From positions 1 through 7,808 of the forward strand of contig CAUWFN010000059.1 of NCBI GenBank assembly GCA_963558075.1: a DNA stretch of 7,808 bases, written 5' to 3'. The position numbers were made by a program, and so were the translations under genes. The DNA comes from CALHKP01 sp963558075 (GTDB lineage Bacteria; Bacillota; Clostridia; Peptostreptococcales; Anaerovoracaceae). The notes below the pieces were generated by a model, which was given only the letters and a program-made list of their open reading frames with translations, had not been told where the DNA came from and searched no databases. This document shows, piece after piece, positions 1 to 5,815 of this stretch; the stretch's first letter is position 1; every line of letters starts with the position of its first letter.

Positions 1-12
1 TCACAATAATGA

Positions 13-41
13 TTGACATGTTTTCAGAATTATTTTAATAT
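13..41 (+). promoter_or_regulatory. Probable vegetative promoter of the DUF819-dipeptidase unit
   Basis: A perfect -35 hexamer TTGACA lies at 13-18. After a 17-nt spacer comes TAATAT at 36-41, which matches four of six positions of the -10 consensus. Transcription would start near 48, giving a leader of roughly 48 nt before the ATG at 96. The -35 and spacing are strong and the -10 is only fair, so the start point is an inference. Confidence 0.6.
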
Positions 42-82
42 ATGAATAACAAAATGTGCCAGTATTAATAACAACATTTATG

Positions 83-90
83 AAGGAGGT
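83..90 (+). promoter_or_regulatory. Strong ribosome binding site for the frame opening at 96
   Basis: AAGGAGGT is a near-perfect Shine-Dalgarno sequence, 5 nt before the ATG at 96. It is by far the best start signal in this region and shows that translation was meant to begin at 96, upstream of the in-frame TAG, and not at the ATG at 228, which has no comparable site. Confidence 0.85.
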
Positions 91-95
91 ATATT

Positions 96-215
96 ATGTG
101 GGGACATATTTTAGACTTTGACAATCCTTTAATCGGCGCTGATAATACGTGGGTTCTCATGGCCATTACTTTTGGATGGGTTGCATTTTCAATTTATGCA
201 GAACAGAAATGGTAG
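96..215 (+). CDS. 39-residue N-terminal fragment of the DUF819 protein
   Basis: This is what would be made if translation stops at the TAG. The peptide begins MWGHILDFDNPLIGAD and contains one clear membrane helix at residues 19-35 (WVLMAITFGWVAFSIYA), followed by the charged end EQKW. It has the best ribosome binding site of the region. The frame is identical to that of the larger downstream frame (228 minus 96 is 132, a multiple of three), so it is best read as the detached first helix of the same protein. An independent small membrane protein is possible but would need conservation of the split in relatives. Confidence 0.5.
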   Translation: MWGHILDFDNPLIGADNTWVLMAITFGWVAFSIYAEQKW

Positions 216-227
216 TGGGCTGCAAAG

Positions 228-1325
228 ATGTCCGGCGCAATCGTCGCGCTTATAGGCGCGCTAGTTTTAACAAATCTTGCTATTATTCCAACTCATGCCC
301 CATTCTTTGATGATATAATTTGGGGATATGTTGTACCAATGGCAATTCCTCTTCTTCTGCTTCAGTGCGATCTCAAAAAGATCGGAAGAGATTCCGGAAA
401 ACTTCTGATTCTTTTCCTTGTTGGTTCAGTCGGCACAGTTGCAGGTTCTATAATAGGTGCAAAGGTTCTTGGTGACCACATACCACATATGGCAGGTATA
501 GCTGGTATGATGACAGGATCCTATATAGGCGGAGGAGTTAACTTTGCTGCACTTGCAGGAGCCTTTGATGTTCCAGGAGAGATGATTTCTGCTACAACAG
601 TTGCAGATAATCTTCTTATGGCTCTTTATTTCTTTGTTCTCGTTTCAATACCTGGAATCGCATTTTTCAGAAAGCACTACTCCCATCCGTTTGTAGATGA
701 AGTAGAACAAAACGGTATTAGCGACGAAAGCAAAACAATTGCAGCAGCATACTGGGGCAAAAAGGATATTTCACTTCTTGACATATCAATTAATATGGCG
801 ATAAGTGGAGTAATCGTTGCAGTATCAAAAATCCTATCGGGAATTTTTGCAGAAATTATTCCTACATCTAATGCAGTATTTAAGATGATTAACGCACTTT
901 TAGGTAATCAGTATCTAATTATTACTACTATAGCTATGATTATAGCCACAGTTTTCGCTTCAAAGGTAGAAAAGGTATCAGGTTCACAGGAAATCGGTAC
1001 ATGGCTTATTTATCTATTCTTCTTTGTAATTGGAGTTCCTGCTTCAATTGTAGAAGTTGTTGTAAATGCACCTATAGTTCTTGTATTCTGTGCAATAATC
1101 GTTATTATAAACATGACTATCTGCCTTGTTGTAGGTAAACTATTCCATTTCAACCTAGAGGAAATTATTCTTGCATCAAATGCAAATATAGGCGGTCCTA
1201 CAACCGCAGCCGCAATGGCTATCTCCAAAGGTTGGATAAAACTTGTAGGTCCTACAATGCTTGTAGGTACACTAGGATATGTAATAGGAACATACCTCGG
1301 CATATTTGTCGGCAACTTGCTATAA
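228..1325 (+). CDS. DUF819-family integral membrane protein, main part (putative transporter)
   Basis: This 365-residue frame holds about eleven hydrophobic segments, roughly at residues 3-21, 30-46, 58-80, 87-113, 124-147, 182-208, 228-244, 256-276, 280-303, 311-331 and 338-362. A hydrophilic loop at 148-181 separates two halves. Each half carries a glycine/alanine-rich motif, GSYIGGGVNFAALA (97-110) and SNANIGGPTTAAAMA (317-331), which I recognise as DUF819 hallmarks and which resemble each other. Such duplicated, broken-helix motifs are typical of secondary transporters of the cation-antiporter/anion-transporter type; the substrate is unknown. The ATG at 228 is 12 nt past the TAG and lacks a good ribosome binding site, so expression from here would need reinitiation. 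That product would lack the first helix and would probably have altered topology. The M19 dipeptidase gene follows after 61 nt, which suggests uptake of a dipeptide-like compound (inference). Confidence 0.8.
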   Translation: MSGAIVALIGALVLTNLAIIPTHAPFFDDIIWGYVVPMAIPLLLLQCDLKKIGRDSGKLLILFLVGSVGTVAGSIIGAKVLGDHIPHMAGIAGMMTGSYIGGGVNFAALAGAFDVPGEMISATTVADNLLMALYFFVLVSIPGIAFFRKHYSHPFVDEVEQNGISDESKTIAAAYWGKKDISLLDISINMAISGVIVAVSKILSGIFAEIIPTSNAVFKMINALLGNQYLIITTIAMIIATVFASKVEKVSGSQEIGTWLIYLFFFVIGVPASIVEVVVNAPIVLVFCAIIVIINMTICLVVGKLFHFNLEEIILASNANIGGPTTAAAMAISKGWIKLVGPTMLVGTLGYVIGTYLGIFVGNLL

Positions 1326-1372
1326 ACTGACTTATATGTAATATTTAATACTTGTTTTGTACGGATAAAAAA

Positions 1373-1379
1373 AGAGGTG
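1373..1379 (+). promoter_or_regulatory. Ribosome binding site of the dipeptidase gene
   Basis: AGAGGTG precedes the ATG at 1387 by 7 nt. I see neither a terminator nor a convincing promoter in the 61-nt gap after the DUF819 stop, so the two genes are probably on one transcript. Confidence 0.7.
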
Positions 1380-1386
1380 TTATACT

Positions 1387-2358
1387 ATGATTTTTGATGG
1401 ACATTCAGATATTTGGACTGATGTGACGATTAAATCACTCGAAGGGGAAAGTCATATTCTAGACAAATATCATAAGGACAAACTTAAAGAAGGCGGTATA
1501 GAAGGAAGCATATTCGTTATATGGGTAGATCCGCCTAACGATGCTGACCCTGTTTTCCGAACAAAGCAGATAAAAACCGCTATAAAAAAGGAAATGAGTG
1601 AAAGTAGCGATTTTGTTGTAGTCCATAATTACGAAGAAATGATGAAAGCACGTAAAGAAGGCAAATTCTACATCATTATTGGAATCGAAGGACTTTCTGC
1701 TATAGGTGAAGATATTGACAAGATTAACGAATACTATGACTTCGGCGCACGACATGCAATGCTTACATGGAACGAGCAAAACATGCTCGCAACAGGTGTA
1801 CAGGGTGACCCTAGCAGAGGTCTCACAGAAGCAGGAAAACGTGCAGTCAAAAGAATTCAGGATCTTCATATGCTGATGGATGTATCACATATCAACGAAA
1901 AATCGTTTTGGGATGTTCTTGACATTACAACAGGACCAATAATTGCATCACACTCAAATGCAAAAGCTCTTACACCGGCTTCGAGAAATCTAACGGATGA
2001 TCAGCTTCTCAAAATACGTGATACTGGGGGACTTGTAGGAATTAACTCATTCAACCTTTTCGTAAGTCAAAATATAGAGGAGCAAACAATCGAAAACCTT
2101 GTAAAGCATATCGTATATATATGTGACAAAATTGGACCTGAGCACGTTGGGTTTGGGTTCGACTTCTTCGAATTCCTGTCAACGGAATCAATGGCCTCTT
2201 ACAGTGATCAGGATACATCTTATACTGTAGGCTTTGAAGACTGCAGAAAGGTTCCTTATCTCATTGAGCTACTGAAAAAAGAAGGCTTTACAAATGACGA
2301 GCTTGAAATGATTTCATACAAAAACTGGCACAATCTAATAAAAAAGGTAATAGGATAA
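1387..2358 (+). CDS. M19-family zinc dipeptidase (membrane/renal dipeptidase family)
   Basis: The 323-residue product matches the peptidase M19 family, metal enzymes of TIM-barrel fold that hydrolyse dipeptides, including ones with a D-residue at the C-terminal side. The expected metal ligands are visible: HxD near the N-terminus (H6, D8 in DGHSD), the bridging glutamate E101 in IGIEG, H168 in MDVSH, H189 in ASHSNA, and the catalytic-site aspartate D259 in HVGFGFD. Length is normal for bacterial members. There is no signal peptide or membrane anchor, so the enzyme should be cytoplasmic despite the family name. The gene directly follows the DUF819 membrane protein and would act on what that protein imports, if it is a transporter (inference). 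The start is set by AGAGGTG 7 nt upstream. The exact substrate cannot be read from the sequence. Confidence 0.9.
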   Translation: MIFDGHSDIWTDVTIKSLEGESHILDKYHKDKLKEGGIEGSIFVIWVDPPNDADPVFRTKQIKTAIKKEMSESSDFVVVHNYEEMMKARKEGKFYIIIGIEGLSAIGEDIDKINEYYDFGARHAMLTWNEQNMLATGVQGDPSRGLTEAGKRAVKRIQDLHMLMDVSHINEKSFWDVLDITTGPIIASHSNAKALTPASRNLTDDQLLKIRDTGGLVGINSFNLFVSQNIEEQTIENLVKHIVYICDKIGPEHVGFGFDFFEFLSTESMASYSDQDTSYTVGFEDCRKVPYLIELLKKEGFTNDELEMISYKNWHNLIKKVIG

Positions 2359-2380
2359 CTTTTTGAATTCCCTATAATAA

Positions 2381-2424
2381 CAAAACACCTCTGCAAACAG
2401 TATAACTCCAGCAGAGGTGTTTTG
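2381..2424. terminator. Bidirectional intrinsic terminator between convergent genes
   Basis: A perfect 14-bp inverted repeat (CAAAACACCTCTGC at 2381-2394 and its complement at 2411-2424) encloses a 16-nt loop. On the + strand the stem ends in a short T run (2420-2423). On the - strand it ends in TTTTG followed by an AT-rich TTATTAT stretch. It lies between the dipeptidase stop (2358) and the end of the convergent regulator gene (2446), so it can end both transcripts. Confidence 0.85.
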
Positions 2425-2445
2425 ATGTATTAAACTTTATAATAT

Positions 2446-2994
2446 TTAAAAGAAGCGTGGCGTCATAGCCCAGATAGAAAGGCTTTCCTCTTTTTCTTTG
2501 TTGAGGTAGTAATGGGGAAGTGTGCTTTCAAAATATATGCTGTCACCTTCCTCTAACTCATAATCTTCGCCGTCTATATTTACAGTAAGCTTTCCTTTTA
2601 GAACATAGCCGCATTCCTCTCCAGTATGCGTGATTCCCTCTTCAGGACGATACTTTTCGTTATTCTGTAGTGTAACCTTTATAAAATCAATCATATGACT
2701 TCCCTTACCAGGAGAAAGCATTTCATATGTATTCAAATCTTGATTTACTACAATTTTACGATATTCGCCTTTTCTCTGAACAATACACTGTTTATGCTCT
2801 TCAAAGAAATAATTTATGCTCACATCAAGTGCAAGAGCAAGTTTCCAAAGGCACGCAACAGATGGACTTACTTTTCCAGACTCAATTTGGCTTATCTGCC
2901 CTGTGCTTACTCCGCTTTCTTCAGAAAGCTTTTTCATGCTCATCTTTTTTTGTGTTCTCAAATATTTAAGTTTACTACTTATATCAAAATTCAT
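2446..2994 (-). CDS. XRE-family regulator with C-terminal cupin domain
   Basis: The 182-residue product has an N-terminal helix-turn-helix of the XRE/Cro type at about residues 7-63, with core SGVSTGQISQIESGKVSPS (27-45) and the usual ending LALALDVSINYFF. A small beta-barrel cupin domain follows at about 100-178, with H123, E126/E127 and a GYVLKG turn in the first motif and GDSIYF...PH161 in the second. Such proteins (PuuR-like layout) are DNA-binding regulators whose cupin senses a small ligand; the ligand here is unknown. It begins 3 nt after the glpK stop, with an AAAGGA ribosome binding site inside the end of glpK, so it is probably co-transcribed and translationally coupled with glycerol kinase. 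It also converges on the DUF819-dipeptidase unit. Candidate targets are its own operon or that pair; the sequence does not decide. Confidence 0.9.
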   Translation of the reverse strand: MNFDISSKLKYLRTQKKMSMKKLSEESGVSTGQISQIESGKVSPSVACLWKLALALDVSINYFFEEHKQCIVQRKGEYRKIVVNQDLNTYEMLSPGKGSHMIDFIKVTLQNNEKYRPEEGITHTGEECGYVLKGKLTVNIDGEDYELEEGDSIYFESTLPHYYLNKEKEESLSIWAMTPRFF

Positions 2995-2997
2995 TTT

Positions 2998-4485
2998 TTA
3001 TCCTTTGTACTGTGTTGCCGCAACTGCTCTCTTCCAGCCTGCAAGTCCGTTTTCACGCTTTTCTTCATCCATCTTTGGATTGAATACTTTGTCAATTTGC
3101 CAGTTCTGAACGATTTCATCTGTGTTTTTCCAGTAGCCTGTTGCAAGACCTGCTAAATATGCAGCTCCGAGAGAAGTCGTCTCGATACATACAGGTCTGT
3201 ACACGTCTTTGTTTAGGATGTCAGACTGAAACTGCATCAAGAAGTTGTTTGCACATGCTCCGCCGTCAACCTTGAGTGCTACAAGCTCTTTTCCCATGTC
3301 AGATGCCATGGCCTCGAGAAGATCGCTACACTGATATGCCATCGATTCTAGAGCTGCTCTTACAATATGGTTTTTGTTCGTTCCACGTGTAAGACCAAAA
3401 ATGCTACCCCTAGCATATGGGTCCCAGTACGGTGCACCAAGTCCTACAAATGCGGGAACAATATATACTCCACCTGTATCCTCCACGCACAGAGCCATTT
3501 TTTCTGTTTCTGAGGCTTTTTTTATCAGCTTAAGCTCATCTCTAAGCCACTGAATTACAGCTCCACATACGAATACTGAGCCTTCTAGAGCATAGTTCAC
3601 TTTGCCATCAAGGCCCCATGCAATCGTAGTCAGAAGTCCGTTCTTTGATTCTACCGGTGTCTCACCTGTATTTAAAAGCAAGAAGCATCCTGTTCCATAA
3701 GTACTCTTTGCTGTACCCGGTTCAAAACATGTCTGACCGAACAAAGCAGCCTGCTGGTCACCTGCAGCTCCTGCAATTTTGATTGGACCGCCAAACTGAG
3801 CATTAGTTGTCTCTCCGTATACCTCACTAGATGGTCTTGGCTCTGGAAGCATGCATTTTGGGATATCCAAAATTTCTAATATCGCATCGTCCCAGTCAAG
3901 CGTATGAATATTAAACATCATGGTTCTTGACGCGTTTGAGTAATCTGTAATATGAACGCTTCCGCCCGTCATCTTCCATATTAGCCATGTTTCGACTGTT
4001 CCAAACAGAAGATCTCCAGCCTCAGCCTTTTCTCTTGCGCCTTCGACATTTTCCAAGATCCAGCGTAGTTTTGTTCCGCTGAAATAAGGGTCAATCAGAA
4101 GACCTGTCTTTTCCTTGATTTTATCTTTTAGGCCGCGTTCAATAAGCTCATCACAATACTGCGCTGTTCTTCTGCACTGCCACACAATAGCATGATAGAC
4201 TGGTTCACCCGTATTCTTGTCCCAGACAATTGTAGTTTCTCTCTGGTTTGTAATTCCGATTGCATCAATGTTTTTAAATGTGGCACCTGCTTTGATCATT
4301 GCCTCAAATGCAACTGTCATCTGAGTTGACCAGATTTCATTTGCGTCATGCTCAACCCATCCTGCTTTCGGATAGTACTGCTTGAACTCCTTCTGAGCTA
4401 CGCTGATCTGATTGCCTTTTTTGTCGTAGATTATACATCTTGAACTTGTTGTACCCTGGTCAAGTGCCATAATATACTTTTTCAT
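2998..4485 (-). CDS. glpK: Glycerol kinase
   Basis: The 495-residue product is a full-length FGGY-family glycerol kinase, catalysing ATP plus glycerol to sn-glycerol 3-phosphate in the cytoplasm. The N-terminal phosphate-binding motif DQGTTSSR (9-16) is intact. The glycerol-contacting residues known from the E. coli enzyme are all recognisable: R82 and E83 in NQRET, W102, Y134 in DPYFSGT, D243 and Q244 in AGDQQAA. The C-terminal ATP-domain motif VDGGACANNFLMQFQ (407-421) is present. The histidine that HPr phosphorylates in many Gram-positive glycerol kinases appears as Q230 in NAQFGG, so this form may escape that control (by alignment from memory). It follows hemW by about 115 nt with no terminator and is followed at 3 nt by the XRE-cupin regulator. 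No glycerol facilitator or glycerol-3-phosphate oxidase gene is in the window. Confidence 0.97.
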   Translation of the reverse strand: MKKYIMALDQGTTSSRCIIYDKKGNQISVAQKEFKQYYPKAGWVEHDANEIWSTQMTVAFEAMIKAGATFKNIDAIGITNQRETTIVWDKNTGEPVYHAIVWQCRRTAQYCDELIERGLKDKIKEKTGLLIDPYFSGTKLRWILENVEGAREKAEAGDLLFGTVETWLIWKMTGGSVHITDYSNASRTMMFNIHTLDWDDAILEILDIPKCMLPEPRPSSEVYGETTNAQFGGPIKIAGAAGDQQAALFGQTCFEPGTAKSTYGTGCFLLLNTGETPVESKNGLLTTIAWGLDGKVNYALEGSVFVCGAVIQWLRDELKLIKKASETEKMALCVEDTGGVYIVPAFVGLGAPYWDPYARGSIFGLTRGTNKNHIVRAALESMAYQCSDLLEAMASDMGKELVALKVDGGACANNFLMQFQSDILNKDVYRPVCIETTSLGAAYLAGLATGYWKNTDEIVQNWQIDKVFNPKMDEEKRENGLAGWKRAVAATQYKG

Positions 4486-4488
4486 TTT

Positions 4489-4498
4489 TCTCCCCCTT
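4489..4498 (-). promoter_or_regulatory. Ribosome binding site of glpK
   Basis: On the minus strand AAGGGGGAGA precedes the ATG (4485) by about 4 nt. It supports the start that yields MKKYIMALDQGTT, the usual N-terminus of the family. Confidence 0.7.
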
Positions 4499-4583
4499 AG
4501 CTTTTGTAGCTTTTCTGCTTTGCAGCTTTTTTGCAGGCAGCGCGATTAAATTTGTCAGGCGTCTCGCTGAACCTACAATTTTT

Positions 4584-4589
4584 ATTATA
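4584..4589 (-). promoter_or_regulatory. Possible -10 element for glpK
   Basis: A perfect TATAAT on the minus strand lies just downstream of the hemW stop and would give a leader of roughly 90 nt before glpK. No good -35 hexamer is found 15-19 nt upstream (only T-rich sequence), so it would be weak or activator-dependent. AT-rich sequence makes chance matches likely. glpK may instead be reached by read-through from lepA-hemW. Confidence 0.3.
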
Positions 4590-4600
4590 TATATCAGCTT

Positions 4601-5815
4601 TTATACAAAAACTGACATTATACCATTAGAAATATCTATGCCGTATTCTCCAAGGCGAAGGCGATTCATTTCCTTATCGTATATCAAAAGTCCCCTGTCA
4701 AAGTAAGGCTTAAGCTCCGTCTGGCACCTAGCATATACGTCCCAGAACTTCTGTCCATACTTTTCGCTAAACTCGGTTAAAGAAATTCCTTCTGCCTTTC
4801 TGAGTCCTGTAAAAACAAACTCCGACATATCGTCTTCTAGCGTGTTCACATGAAACTCAGGATATGGCCCTTCTGTAAACCTCGCTCCTTCTATGTACGA
4901 TGAAGCTGTAGGCCCAATCCCGATATATTCGTCCATAGACCAATACTTTAGGTTGTGTCTGCATTCAAACCCAGGCTTTGCACAGTTTGAAATTTCGTAG
5001 TGCATGTAGCCTGCTTCTTTGAAAAATTCTATCGCCCTGTGATACATATCCCGGTCTAACTCGTCAGGAACCTCCTCGATTTCGCCCCGTCTAAACATCT
5101 CAAAAAACGGCGTTCCCTCCTCTAGCTGAAGACTGTAAAAGGAAATATGCTCCGGCCCAAGTCTTATAGCTCTTCTGAGGGTATCCTCCCAGATTTCCAT
5201 CGTATGACCTGGCACGCTGAACATAAAATCAAGATTTATATTATCAAATCCGGCTGCTCTCGCCTGCTTGAAATTTTTCTCAAACTCCTCTGCAGTATGT
5301 ATCCTACCAAGTCTTCTGAGTATGCCATTATCCAGAGACTGAACCCCCATAGAAAGGCGATTTATCCCCGCCCTTTTGTACGAACAAAGCTTCTCGCCTG
5401 TAAGTGTCCCTGGATTTGTTTCTATTGTGATTTCACAATCATCTGCAATATCAAAGCTTTCTCTTAGGCAGTCGAGTATTTTCTCAACAGTCGAGCTAGA
5501 AAGCACCGATGGAGTGCCTCCTCCTATAAATACAGAATCAACCAGATAATTTTTTCTCTGATTTTGAGATTCTAATATCTTATCATCAATATCGTTAGAT
5601 TCACAAATACATGTATCATCATTAAATCCGTAAGCTTCAGTAAGCTTTCCGTATCTTTTGCCATATTCTATGATATCTTCGATTATTCCATCAGCATATT
5701 CTGCCTCAGCCTCAGGAGTAAGCTCTCCTCCGCTTGAGTAAAACCCGCAGTAGAGGCACTTTGATTTGCAAAATGGAACGTGAATATATATTCCTACCTT
5801 ATTTGTTGTCGTCAT
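4601..5815 (-). CDS. hemW: Radical SAM heme chaperone HemW (coproporphyrinogen oxidase-like)
   Basis: The 404-residue product is a HemW-type radical SAM protein. The iron-sulfur cluster motif CKSKCLYC (C16, C20, C23) is followed by GF, where true HemN carries a fourth cysteine, so this is HemW and not the oxidase. GGGTPS (98-103) and the HNxxYW motif (H287-W292, HNLKYW), characteristic of HemW and linked to heme binding, are present. HemW is thought to deliver heme to respiratory enzymes. The start overlaps the lepA end by 17 nt in another frame, and I see no Shine-Dalgarno sequence near it, so translation is probably coupled to lepA. Oddity: a charged, AT-rich segment of about 30 residues (around 58-90, with C69 and C71) lies before the GGGTPS strand, where relatives usually have a shorter link. 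The downstream neighbour is glpK, not the common hrcA. Confidence 0.93.
   Translation of the reverse strand: MTTTNKVGIYIHVPFCKSKCLYCGFYSSGGELTPEAEAEYADGIIEDIIEYGKRYGKLTEAYGFNDDTCICESNDIDDKILESQNQRKNYLVDSVFIGGGTPSVLSSSTVEKILDCLRESFDIADDCEITIETNPGTLTGEKLCSYKRAGINRLSMGVQSLDNGILRRLGRIHTAEEFEKNFKQARAAGFDNINLDFMFSVPGHTMEIWEDTLRRAIRLGPEHISFYSLQLEEGTPFFEMFRRGEIEEVPDELDRDMYHRAIEFFKEAGYMHYEISNCAKPGFECRHNLKYWSMDEYIGIGPTASSYIEGARFTEGPYPEFHVNTLEDDMSEFVFTGLRKAEGISLTEFSEKYGQKFWDVYARCQTELKPYFDRGLLIYDKEMNRLRLGEYGIDISNGIMSVFV

Larger units (their letters stand above)
96..1325 (+). pseudogene. DUF819-family membrane protein gene interrupted by an in-frame TAG
   Basis: Seen: one frame runs from the ATG at 96, behind a strong ribosome binding site, to the TAA at 1323-1325, broken only by TAG at 213-215 (codon 40). 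The codons flanking the stop read EQKW-TAG-WAAKMSG, which resembles the start of DUF819 (YjcL-like) proteins as I recall them: a first membrane helix, a short charged loop, then the second helix. Read through, the product would be 409 residues, close to the usual length of the family. Downstream of the TAG there is no further stop or frameshift and the family motifs are intact, so any inactivation is recent. A point change (for example a lysine AAG to TAG), a sequencing error, or real read-through would all fit. The function of the family is not firmly established; it is probably a secondary transporter. Confidence 0.7.

Noticed and set aside
213..215. Pyrrolysine at the DUF819 TAG
   Set aside because: A lysine would be expected there, but no pyl gene, methylamine context or other in-frame TAG is visible. 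A nonsense mutation or sequence error is simpler, so this is kept only as something to check.
1010..1315. 101-codon minus-strand frame inside the DUF819 gene
   Set aside because: Antisense shadow of a clear membrane-protein coding sequence, with no ribosome binding site and no recognisable domain.
1459..1869. 136-codon minus-strand frame inside the dipeptidase gene
   Set aside because: Cysteine- and phenylalanine-rich translation typical of an antisense shadow; the opposite strand has all M19 metal ligands.
2695..3156. Overlapping plus-strand frames across the regulator and the end of glpK
   Set aside because: They cross two well-supported minus-strand genes, overlap each other in different frames, and show no family motif.
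4515..4540. Intrinsic terminator between hemW and glpK
   Set aside because: The short palindrome has only a 4-bp stem, and on the minus strand it is followed by A-rich, not T-rich, sequence.
5147..5467. 106-codon plus-strand frame inside hemW
   Set aside because: Antisense to the conserved HemW core; no start signal or domain.
5799..5815. Frameshift joining lepA and hemW
   Set aside because: The 17-nt overlap is between two complete, normal-length proteins with their own proper ends, so it is ordinary gene overlap.
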